Notes under the pieces: model-generated
Databases searched by the model: none
The model's input: only the letters and a program-made list of their open reading frames with translations
Told to the model about the DNA's origin: nothing
Assembly (NCBI RefSeq): GCF_015356865.1
Contig: NZ_JAAFZA010000002.1
Span: forward strand, 62,001 to 126,000
Direction of reading: 5' to 3'
DNA: 64,000 bases
DNA from: Catenulispora pinisilvae
Lineage (GTDB): Bacteria > Actinomycetota > Actinomycetes > Streptomycetales > Catenulisporaceae
Program-made: the position numbers and the translations under genes
Shown: one piece after another, positions 57,191 to 64,000 of the stretch
Position numbering within the stretch: the stretch's first letter is position 1
Layout of the letters: every line of letters starts with the position of its first letter

Positions 57191-58793
57191 CGCTCTCCTC
57201 GGGCAATAGAGTCTGCGCGGTGATGATGATGAGCTTCAGCTCCGCCTGTTGCATCACGCCGGCCCCATCGGCGGCCACGTTCGCGGCCTTGTCGAGTTCG
57301 GCGAGCAGGTCGCGCAGCACACCGCGGGCCGGAGCATCGTCCGGCATGTCCCGCACCCGCGGGTAGACGATCAGCTCGATCCGGCGGCGTAGCACTTCGG
57401 CCCGATGTCGCTGGTCCTCCGCCGCGGACGGCTGCAACGGCTGCGCGCCGTCGGACTCCACCGGCGTGCCGAAGCGGGCGAACCTCTCCTTCAACGCCCG
57501 CAGCTTGGCCAGGTCCTGCTCAGACCGGCCGGAATCGTCGAGGAATTCGCTGATCAGGGCGAGGTAGCGGGACATCGCATCGCCCTCGCCGCCGAGTTCC
57601 CGTTCGCGGCGAACGAGTTCGAGCACTTCCGGGGGCCACACGTTCTTGGCCGCGGCATCGTCGCGTTCGAGCACGTCCAGAGCCCGGTCGCGCTCCGGCT
57701 GGCTCAGCGCGAAGTAGTAGCGGATCAGCCCTTCGACGAGGTTCGGCGCGCCGAGTTTGGGATCGGCCTCGCGTCCGGCCTGCGCGCGCCGTTCCAGCTC
57801 GGCGAAGTCCACAGGCGACGGCGCACCGGACAGTGGCTCTCGGCCCAGCCATTCGCGCAGCAACGCCACCAAGCGGAGCACGGCGATGCCGGAGCTCAGG
57901 TCGACTGCCGATTCGTCCGCGGCAGCGGCGTCTTCTGCCGTCTCGTCGCTGTCCGGATCGTCCTTCTGCGCTCCGTCCGCTGCGGAACCGTCCCCGGCCG
58001 GCTGTGCCGGGACCTGCTCGGCCAGCTCGCCGAGCCGGTCGCCCAGTTCGCGCGGATCACCGTTGCCCCAGGCGCAGACCGCCAGGCCGAGCTCAGCTTC
58101 CAGCGTCGGCAGCCCCTGCCGCGCGGCGCGGTCACGGGCGTCGGTGAAGTGGTCACGGGCGTCGCCCAGCTGCCCGTCGAAGACGTCCCGAATACCGCGC
58201 GCCAGCTGCAGGTCACCCAACTGCTGCGGGACCAGCTCGGTCAGTTCACCGAGTTTGCGGACCTGATCGAAGTGCCGCACGGCGCCGTCGGCTTCCCGGC
58301 GCCGCCAGTGGTCGACGGCCAGCCGGAAGTGGGAGATGGCGGCGATGCGGCGGCTATCCGGATGGAGTTCCAGCAGATCGGTGTTGTCCGCACAGAGTTC
58401 GACGACTCGTTCGTGGTTCTCCATCCGCGCCTGGAGCCACAGCTCGAGGACCGCGGTGTCCCCAGTGCGGCCCTCGGCATCGAGGTGCTCTTCGAGCATC
58501 GCCGCGGCAGCGGCGTAGCGGTCCGGTTCGTACGCGCCCTGTTTCGCCCGCACGCAGATCCTGGCCAGCCGGATGTGGGAAAGCGCCTGGCCCCGCGGTC
58601 CGGCGTTGACTGCCTCGACCAGCTGCCGCTCGGCCTTGTCGAGTTCTTCTCCGGTGTCGCCGGCGAGCAGAGCCAGTGCCTGTTCATATGGCCCGCCCCA
58701 GCGGCGCGGCACCTCGACGAGGAAGTAGCCGACAGCCGCCGCGGCCCCGAGAAACAGCAGCAGGAGCGGGACCACCGCCAAAATGATCGTCAC
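57171..58793 (-). CDS. Membrane-anchored TPR protein
   Basis: The 540-residue protein starts with one membrane helix (VTIILAVVPLLLLFLGAAAA, GTG start in a GTGA overlap with the previous stop). Cytoplasmic TPR-like repeats follow (ALSHIRLARICVRAKQGAYE; AISHFRLAVDHWRRREADGA), then an acidic linker with DDPDSDETAEDAAAADE at about 275-292 and a C-terminal helical domain. No catalytic motif is seen. It probably tethers the complex to the membrane. Confidence 0.78.
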   Translation of the reverse strand: MTIILAVVPLLLLFLGAAAAVGYFLVEVPRRWGGPYEQALALLAGDTGEELDKAERQLVEAVNAGPRGQALSHIRLARICVRAKQGAYEPDRYAAAAAMLEEHLDAEGRTGDTAVLELWLQARMENHERVVELCADNTDLLELHPDSRRIAAISHFRLAVDHWRRREADGAVRHFDQVRKLGELTELVPQQLGDLQLARGIRDVFDGQLGDARDHFTDARDRAARQGLPTLEAELGLAVCAWGNGDPRELGDRLGELAEQVPAQPAGDGSAADGAQKDDPDSDETAEDAAAADESAVDLSSGIAVLRLVALLREWLGREPLSGAPSPVDFAELERRAQAGREADPKLGAPNLVEGLIRYYFALSQPERDRALDVLERDDAAAKNVWPPEVLELVRRERELGGEGDAMSRYLALISEFLDDSGRSEQDLAKLRALKERFARFGTPVESDGAQPLQPSAAEDQRHRAEVLRRRIELIVYPRVRDMPDDAPARGVLRDLLAELDKAANVAADGAGVMQQAELKLIIITAQTLLPEESDVPEHV

Positions 58794-60334
58794 GAGCCGT
58801 ACCTCCGGTTACGCGCGGCCAGCAGCCTCGGGTCAAGCTGGGCCAGCCGCAAGCCATATCGGTGGATCCGCGACGGAGGCATCGTCTGGTTCTGCCTGAC
58901 CCAGCTCAAGCCGGCCCGGGTCTGGTCCCGCATCTGTTCGGCGGTGTCCAGCAGGTTGTCCGCCTGCGGCGAGTCAGGCCGGCGCCGCAACGCGAGCAGC
59001 AGGAAGGATTCGACGTAGTCGAGCATCAGGTCGAACTGCCACCACATCAGCTTGTCGCCCTCGTGCAGCCATCGGTGGACGAAGGTGTTGGCCTCCTCCA
59101 GGTGGCCCTGGCCGATCAGGCAGCGCGCCATAGCGTGGGCTCTCTCGCGCTGCTGCTCCGGCGGGAGACTGTCGAACGCCGCGCGGGCGGTCGTTTCGAG
59201 CCGCGCGGCGAATGCCGGCTTGAACAGCGCGACCAGCAGATCCATGCCCTCTGGGAACAGCCCACTGATGATCGAGAGCTGTTCCACGGCCGCCTCGGAC
59301 CGTTTCGGCGCGGTCTGAACCGCGCGTTCGAGCAACGACAGCGCGGCGAACGGCTCGCGCAGATCCCGGCGAGCAATCTCCGCGGCCAGCAGCAGTAGCT
59401 GGTAGCTGGGCCGGTCAACGAGAGCCGCGTGCGCCAGCGCGACGGCGTGGCGCGGCTCGCCCGCGTCCCGAACAGAGCGCACCGCCGCCATCGGATCCAT
59501 CGCCTGCCAGGCCGTGTCCAGGGCCGCGGCCAGCGCCGCCGGGTCGACGCCGCCGGCCACCGCCTCGGGCACCCGGCCGGTGAGCACCCGCAGGCGTTCG
59601 CGCACCGCCTGGACCTGGTCCACCCGCCGCATCCACGAGGGCAGCCGGCCGTCCCGGTGCTGATCAGCGAAGGCGGACGCGCACGCGGCGCGGTGCATCA
59701 GGGCTGTGGCCGTACCGGCCGGCAGCGTCTCGAAACAGCTTCGGGCCGCCACCGCGAGCGCATAAAGGCCCGGTGTGCGGACGTCGGCGACGCCGCGTGC
59801 CGCTTCGGGCGTCAGGTAGGCCACACGTTCGGGCTCTGCGAAGACCTCCCGCAGCGATGGCGGGCCCCAGCCCGGCAGCGGAAGCAGCAGCGGCCGGCGC
59901 CCGTCGAGCACCACCTCGCCGGGCAGCACGGTCAGGCCGGGGTCGATCGCCTCGCACCAGCCGGGCAGCGCGCGCAGCACGTCGGCCACTCGCGACACCC
60001 GCTCGGCCACCGGGTCCTCGGCGATGACCTCGGCGAGGCTGCGCGCGGCGGCGCTCTCGTAGGACACGACCTGGAACCACTGCCCGGCCAGCTCCTGCTG
60101 GTCCTCCTGCTGGTCGTCTGACAGCACGGGCACCAGGTCGGGTTGGCGCGGCCGGCTCTGCCACGCCGACAGTCCGTCCCGCTGTTCGGCGTTGAGCTCC
60201 GAGGCCGGGATCAGCCGGTACCAGCGGCGGCGCGCAGGGGCCCGGTACAGCAGGCCCCACCAGCCGACGCCGACGTATTCGGCGTCCAGCTGTTCGGCGA
60301 TGCGCTGTTTGCGCTCATCGAGGACCGGAGTCAT
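58790..60334 (-). CDS. Kinase-like (pseudokinase?) plus TPR-like protein
   Basis: The N-terminal half (about 20-210) has remnants of a protein-kinase fold: WWGLLYRAPARRRWYRLI, LPGWCEAIDPGLTVLPGEVV with LDGRRPLLLPLPG (catalytic-loop/DFG region without HRD or DFG), YLTPEAARGVADVRTPGLYA (APE-like motif and F helix). None of the catalytic residues is in place, so a pseudokinase is proposed. The C-terminal half is TPR-like (AVRSVRDAGEPRHAVALAHA and following). It overlaps the Hsp70 gene by 20 bases and has GAGGA before its ATG. Confidence 0.6.
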   Translation of the reverse strand: MTPVLDERKQRIAEQLDAEYVGVGWWGLLYRAPARRRWYRLIPASELNAEQRDGLSAWQSRPRQPDLVPVLSDDQQEDQQELAGQWFQVVSYESAAARSLAEVIAEDPVAERVSRVADVLRALPGWCEAIDPGLTVLPGEVVLDGRRPLLLPLPGWGPPSLREVFAEPERVAYLTPEAARGVADVRTPGLYALAVAARSCFETLPAGTATALMHRAACASAFADQHRDGRLPSWMRRVDQVQAVRERLRVLTGRVPEAVAGGVDPAALAAALDTAWQAMDPMAAVRSVRDAGEPRHAVALAHAALVDRPSYQLLLLAAEIARRDLREPFAALSLLERAVQTAPKRSEAAVEQLSIISGLFPEGMDLLVALFKPAFAARLETTARAAFDSLPPEQQRERAHAMARCLIGQGHLEEANTFVHRWLHEGDKLMWWQFDLMLDYVESFLLLALRRRPDSPQADNLLDTAEQMRDQTRAGLSWVRQNQTMPPSRIHRYGLRLAQLDPRLLAARNRRYGS

Positions 60335-62282
60335 CTGCGTCCTCGAGTCGGTCGGCGAGCTGGTTCAGGCTGGCGGTGTCCGCGCCGGCGGCCACGGCCG
60401 TCAGGAAGTCGGCCAGGGCCTGGCCGAGGACGGCGGTGGCGCGGCCGTCCTGCACCGAGCGCAACACTCGTTGCACTGTGCGAAGGAACTCCACCGGGAC
60501 GGTGGACAGGTCTGGCTCGGGCACGGAGACCGGTGCGGACGACGACGCGGCCGACGAGGCCGGTGCCGAGTCCGGATCCGGGGTCCAGGCCACCGGCGCG
60601 GGAATGGCGAACTCCGGCGGGGCGGCGGCCGGTGCCGGAGCGGCCGGCGAAGGCCCCTCGGCGAACAGCTTCAGCAGCCCCAGGTGGCTCTGCTCCAGCT
60701 CGTCGACCTCGCCGATGGTCGTGCTCTGGTCGAAGGTCGCCTCGTACTCCTGGCCGGCGTTGACGTGACGCACCTGGACCCCGAGCAACCCGTTGACGTC
60801 GAGCATGAAGGTGATGTCGAAAGTGTGGTGGTTCGCGGGCTGGGGATCGATGTCATCGAGATGGATGTCGCCGATCAGCATGTCTTCGTAGACATACTCG
60901 CTCTCGCCTTGGTAGATGGGGACTTTGATTTTCCCTGCTTTAGGGCCGTTCGTGTAGGACTTCGTCCTCCGAGCTGGGATCTTCGTGCCGCGCTCGATCA
61001 GCGGGTCGAAGATCCCGCCCTCGACGCCGACGCCGAGGGTGTGTTCGGTGATCAGCGTGATGGCGTAGTCCTGGTCCTCCCCGGAGGGCTCGGCGTTCGC
61101 CGAGGTCTTGATGTCGAAGGCCTCCGACGGCGCGAACCGGTGCGCCTGGATGGCGGCGCCGCGCGCGACCAGGGTGTCGGGGTTGGCGTCGGCACGCACG
61201 AACCCCGCGTCCTGCTCGAAGTAGTCCAGCAGCATCTGCCTGATCCTCGGGATCCGGGTCGAACCGCCGACCAGCAGCACCGCGTTGATGTCCGAGCGGT
61301 TCACGCCCTTCTTCTTCTGAGCGTCTTGCAGAGCCTCGCCGACCTGGTGCAGCGAGCGGTCCAGGAGCAGCTTGATCTCGTCCTCGAAGGTCGCGCGGTC
61401 CAGTTCCAGCACCGGCAGGTCGTCGCCGAGGTCGATGCTGGTCGTGGCCCGCAGGGACAGCTCGCGCTTGGCGGCCTCCGCCGCGGCCTTGACCCGCAGC
61501 CGGTCGAAGCCGGCCGGCAGGTCGCCGCCGAGCTTGCGCACGATCCAGGAGACGATCTTGTCGTCGAAGTCGCCGCCGCCCAGCCGCTGGTCCCCGGCAG
61601 TCGCGATGACCTCGATCTCGGCGTCCCGGGTCTCGATGATCGACACGTCGAAGGTGCCCCCGCCGAGGTCGAAGACCAGATAGACCTGCTTCTCGGGGTC
61701 GGCCCGGTCCACACCGTAGGCGATGGCGGCGGCCGTGGGCTCCGGGATGAGCTGCCGCGGGTAGAGGCCGGCCAGCAGCGCCGCCTCCTCGGTCGCCCGC
61801 TTCTGCCCTTCCTTGAAGTACGCCGGCACCGTCACCACGGCGTCGTGGATCTCCCCGCCCAGTGTCTGCTCGGCGATCCGCTTGATCTTCATCAGCACCA
61901 GGGCACTGATCTCCTGGGGGCGCAGCCACGAGCCGCCGAGACGGGCCTTGACCGGATCCTTCTTCTGAAAGATGCCGACCGCGCCGTACTTCTCCAGCAG
62001 CTCTTCGGTGAACAGCACCCCCATCTCCCGCTTGATCTCCACGATGGTGTCGACCGACGGACCGCCCGGGCCGGCGATGGCGTCCTTGGCATCGTGGCCG
62101 ATCATGAGCACGCCGGCGGCAGCGTCCAGTCGCACCACGGAGGGCATGGCGGCGGCGGCAGAGCCCACCCGCTCGGGGTCGGCGAGGATCTTCGAGCTGT
62201 AGTCGTCCTTGTCGTAAGCGGCGACGGCAGAATAGGTGGTGCCGAGGTCGATGCCGACCACTCTGTGCAGTTCTGTCTCCAT
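60315..62282 (-). CDS. Hsp70 (DnaK-like) chaperone with altered C-terminus
   Basis: The 655-residue protein has a complete actin-like ATPase: GIDLGTTYSAVAAYD (residues 10-24), TVPAYFKEGQKRA, LVFDLGGGTFDVSIIE (202-217) and LLVGGSTRIPRIRQM. The beta-sandwich substrate domain (about 400-515, LGVGVEGGIFDPLIERGTKI) is present. The usual helical lid and EEVD-type end are replaced by an Ala/Pro linker (543-590) and a short helical tail. ATG 62282 is used since AAGGA precedes it. It follows the J-like gene by 19 bases. It is not the housekeeping DnaK, which sits with grpE/dnaJ; a dedicated chaperone-type switch for this locus. Confidence 0.92.
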   Translation of the reverse strand: METELHRVVGIDLGTTYSAVAAYDKDDYSSKILADPERVGSAAAAMPSVVRLDAAAGVLMIGHDAKDAIAGPGGPSVDTIVEIKREMGVLFTEELLEKYGAVGIFQKKDPVKARLGGSWLRPQEISALVLMKIKRIAEQTLGGEIHDAVVTVPAYFKEGQKRATEEAALLAGLYPRQLIPEPTAAAIAYGVDRADPEKQVYLVFDLGGGTFDVSIIETRDAEIEVIATAGDQRLGGGDFDDKIVSWIVRKLGGDLPAGFDRLRVKAAAEAAKRELSLRATTSIDLGDDLPVLELDRATFEDEIKLLLDRSLHQVGEALQDAQKKKGVNRSDINAVLLVGGSTRIPRIRQMLLDYFEQDAGFVRADANPDTLVARGAAIQAHRFAPSEAFDIKTSANAEPSGEDQDYAITLITEHTLGVGVEGGIFDPLIERGTKIPARRTKSYTNGPKAGKIKVPIYQGESEYVYEDMLIGDIHLDDIDPQPANHHTFDITFMLDVNGLLGVQVRHVNAGQEYEATFDQSTTIGEVDELEQSHLGLLKLFAEGPSPAAPAPAAAPPEFAIPAPVAWTPDPDSAPASSAASSSAPVSVPEPDLSTVPVEFLRTVQRVLRSVQDGRATAVLGQALADFLTAVAAGADTASLNQLADRLEDADDSGPR

Positions 62283-62301
62283 GACGCGGTCCTTAGCAGG
62301 G

Positions 62302-62748
62302 TCACTCAACGACAGCGTCGTCGAGAATCCGGTGGTGGGCGAAATCGCCACGGAAATCCGTGCGATCCAGGTCGGTGGGTCGGAACACGCTCTCGCCGGC
62401 GGCGGACAGGAACGCCTCGATCTCCCGGCGCAGCACGGCCAGTCCGGCCTCCCGCTCGTCGAACAGCGCAGACCAGGTCGGCTCCAGCCGCAGCAACGCG
62501 AGCGGCGGATGGCACGCGTCGTAGTCGGCGCGGGCCTGGGCGTTCTCCAACTTCACCGCGTGGGCGGCGGCGATCTCCTTGTCCCCGGCGCCCCTCGCGC
62601 GCATCCTCACATCACGCCGCGCGGCCGCGGCTCTGATCTCCTCGGCCGTCGCGGCCGGCGGCACGCCCAACTCGGCGTACTCGGTGGATCTGGGTACGAC
62701 GAGCGGCAGCGCGAACAGCGCGGCACTCGTCCGGCGGTCTTGGTGCAT
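62302..62748 (-). CDS. J-domain-like protein lacking HPD
   Basis: The 148-residue protein has a J-like start, STEYAELGVPPAATAEEIRA, followed by a second helix and, after RMRARGAGDKEIAAAHAVKL, ENAQARADYDACHPP, where helix IV of a J-domain ends R-x-x-Y-D. Between helices II and III the invariant HPD is absent (ARGAGDKE instead). Without HPD it should not stimulate Hsp70 hydrolysis in the normal way, yet it is the gene directly before Hsp70. First gene of the leftward arm of eight genes. Confidence 0.72.
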   Translation of the reverse strand: MHQDRRTSAALFALPLVVPRSTEYAELGVPPAATAEEIRAAAARRDVRMRARGAGDKEIAAAHAVKLENAQARADYDACHPPLALLRLEPTWSALFDEREAGLAVLRREIEAFLSAAGESVFRPTDLDRTDFRGDFAHHRILDDAVVE

Positions 62749-62837
62749 GGCGTTTTCCCTTCCACCCCGTGTATTGACGGACGGAACGTCGGCAGCGTCG
62801 GTAGGGCTGCGGCTAGGTCAGGCCCTGTGCACTGTGC

Positions 62838-62912
62838 GGTCAGATGACGGTGACGGGGCAGCCGATGTGATGCCGGCGCAGCCCACGATGTCTCCGGTGT
62901 CCTCGCGCCGCA
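62838..62912 (-). pseudogene. Decayed C-terminal end of a SLOG-like gene
   Basis: The DNA closely matches the end of the SLOG-like gene at 39096-39170 (shared words such as CAGATGAC, GTGACGGGGC and CACGATGT in the same order). In translation GDIVGCA and GCPVTVI correspond to GDIVRRA and GRPVTVI. Frameshifts and the loss of the rest make it non-functional. A plus-strand piece at 62956-62998 reads STDVTIILTGHRLM, like the SLOG N-terminus, and may be an inverted remnant. Confidence 0.6.
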
Positions 62913-63103
62913 CGTCAGCAGCGCAGCAAGCCGGCCAGATCGGCGGCACCGCCCATGAGCACCGACGTCACCATCATCTTGACCGGCCATCGCCTCATGC
63001 TTCCTGCGCAGTTCAGGCTCACCCTCAGCCACCGACTGACGGACCGCGGCACCCATGCACGACGAGTCTTGATTTACCACGACACCTTCCCGGCGTCGGC
63101 ACC

Positions 63104-63135
63104 AGCGTATGAGGGTCCTGTCAGGACCGGTCCTC
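63104..63135. promoter_or_regulatory. Shared 32-bp promoter/operator module, copy 2
   Basis: Differs from 40717-40748 at one base. It contains AGGACCGGTCCT at 63123-63134. A second block, CTTGTGCYACCA, lies at a similar distance beyond it in both copies. It is 356 bases upstream of the J-like gene and is the best promoter candidate for the Hsp70 arm. Confidence 0.72.
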
Positions 63136-63207
63136 ACTGCGGCCGGACCGCTTGTGCTACCAAAGGACGCAGCGATGCCGCCCCGGAGACACCCGACATC
63201 GGACCGG

Positions 63208-63630
63208 GTCACCCAGCAGGCCCGGAACCTTGCTGATGGATCTGGATGACGCCTGGGCGAGGGTGAAGTACCTGGTCCGCGACCGGGACGCATCGTTCGG
63301 CGCGGCGTTCGACGCGATGTTCACCGCCGCCGGGATCCAGGCAATCCGCACCGGCGTTCGGGCACCCCGACAGAACGCGATCATGTAACGCTGGTTCCGC
63401 GGCCTACGCGCGGAACTCACCGACCGGACCCTGGTCTGGAACCTGGAGCACCTGATCCGGCTGTCACCCGAATACGTGAGTCACTACAACGGTCACCGCC
63501 CACACCGATCCCTCGGTCAGGCCGCACCGATGCGTCCGTTGCCGGACAAGGTGATCGACCTCGAGGAGTTCCGAGTCCGCCGGCGTGATCACGCCGGCGG
63601 ACTGCTCCACGAACACCAGCAGGTCGCATA
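63208..63630 (+). pseudogene. Transposase C-terminal remnant with stop at the catalytic Glu
   Basis: Integrase-core half of the same family as at 35224: VKYLVRDRDASFGAAFDAMF, GVRAPRQNAIM, then TAA where GAA/GAG (Glu) is expected, then RWFRGLRAELTDRTLVWNLE and YNGHRPHRSLGQAAP to a natural end (LLHEHQQVA). There is also a shift near 63230 (NL/LMDLDD). Confidence 0.8.
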
Positions 63631-63644
63631 GGTTATCGGCCCCC

Positions 63645-63811
63645 TCAGGTCGGGTCCAGGCTCATGATGGCCATGTCGGCGCACTTGAGCGCGGTCTGCT
63701 CGTTCGGGAGGTGGCCGCGGGCCTTGACTGTCCGGCAAATGCGGGCACTGGCGGGCTCGACGGCCGTTGGTGGAGCAGATGATGGTGCGGATCTCGGCGT
63801 CGAAGAATGAC
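63645..63811 (-). pseudogene. IS256 (Mutator)-type transposase C-terminal fragment
   Basis: AVEPASARICRTVKARGHLP then NEQTALKCADMAIMSLDPT is the C-terminus of IS256-family transposases (normally NAIESLNARFRR..RGHFPTEQAALKCLYLVIRSLDP). The preceding IRTIICSTN is in another frame, one base off. Only the last ~55 codons remain. Confidence 0.75.
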
Positions 63812-64000
63812 CCCTAGGGGCTCCGACAAGGCGCTCGCCAGCCCTCGTCGGGGGTTGGAGCAGTTCGGATCTCAGGGCCACTGCGCTATGGATGGCCAGC
63901 GCTGGCCATTTCCACGCCGGGTGGGCATTGGTTCTGGACGGTTGGATCCTGATGGTGGTGGTGCGTGCCCAATCAAGCAGGCTGCCACCAAGGTCGATCG
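63812..64000. other. Right end of the window, nothing recognised
   Basis: No gene or clear element is seen in the last 190 bases. A perfect palindrome, TGGCCAGCGCTGGCCA, lies at about 63892-63907. Confidence 0.3.

Noticed and set aside
60192-62636. An 814-codon plus-strand frame opposite Hsp70
   Set aside because: Hsp70 homology on the minus strand is unmistakable; the opposite frame is a mirror of its third-position bias.
63645-63811. A functional Mutator transposase at the right edge
   Set aside because: Only about 55 C-terminal codons remain, with a frameshift; the neighbouring sequence has no upstream part.

Overview
The window is GC-rich actinomycete DNA. Coding follows a strong third-position G/C preference, genes overlap by ATGA or GTGA, regulators of the TetR, MarR, MerR and LuxR (LAL) types are frequent, and zinc-independent ribosomal paralogues sit behind a Zur-like box. 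A Streptomyces- or Catenulispora-like filamentous actinobacterium fits; the species cannot be read from the sequence. Much of the window is accessory DNA. At least six decayed transposase copies or pieces, two tyrosine-recombinase pieces, a tRNA-Arg 3' remnant and many gene stumps (FtsX, GH5-X2, SpoIIE phosphatase, GAPDH, DUF4020, bL31, CobW, ECF ATPase) mark repeated insertion and deletion.

Layout. 0-3.4 kb: a partial gene, a DUF2975/XRE pair and a broken transposase. 3.4-9.7 kb: a catabolic operon (nitroreductase-like, HIT-like, fumarylacetoacetate-hydrolase-like, NTF2-like, FAD monooxygenase, acyl-CoA ligase-like, MarR) with a palindrome in front of the monooxygenase. 9.9-12.9 kb: a zinc-starvation ribosomal cluster (broken bL31, bL33, Zur-like box, bL28, uS14, CobW-like, bS18) that ends in truncated genes, an integrase stump and the tRNA-Arg(UCU) 3' end. 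13-19.4 kb: a secreted PKD/cell-wall-binding protein, then a TetR gene facing an enoyl-CoA hydratase-like/quinone-oxidoreductase-like pair. 19.4-26.6 kb: hairpins, gene stumps, a GH2 beta-galactosidase and a secreted GH54 arabinofuranosidase, each with a palindromic operator candidate. 26.6-36.4 kb: mostly a gene graveyard, with a MerR gene, a membrane-anchored beta-propeller gene and a His-rich membrane protein.

The main interest is 36.4-63.1 kb, a dense locus that looks like a signalling or conflict (cell-suicide) system. One arm (minus, 40.5 to 36.4 kb) is caspase, SLOG-like sensor, DUF805 and a membrane protein with a TIR-like tail. A second arm (plus, 40.8 to 49.2 kb) is a helical protein, a LuxR-type STAND ATPase, a large caspase, an 82-residue protein and an unknown protein. 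The third arm (minus, 62.7 to 49.2 kb, eight closely packed genes) is a J-like protein without HPD, an Hsp70, a kinase-like/TPR protein, a membrane TPR protein, a small protein, a TPR protein, a TIR/beta-propeller protein and a very long TPR protein. Arms two and three converge and share a CTAG stop overlap. A 32-base sequence with the palindrome AGGACCGGTCCT lies upstream of arms one/two and again upstream of arm three (31 of 32 identical); the palindrome also precedes the beta-propeller gene at 31.2 kb. A decayed SLOG end lies in front of the Hsp70 arm, which suggests the promoter and sensor were duplicated. The inferred model is a chaperone/TPR/STAND apparatus that controls TIR and caspase effectors under one regulatory signal.
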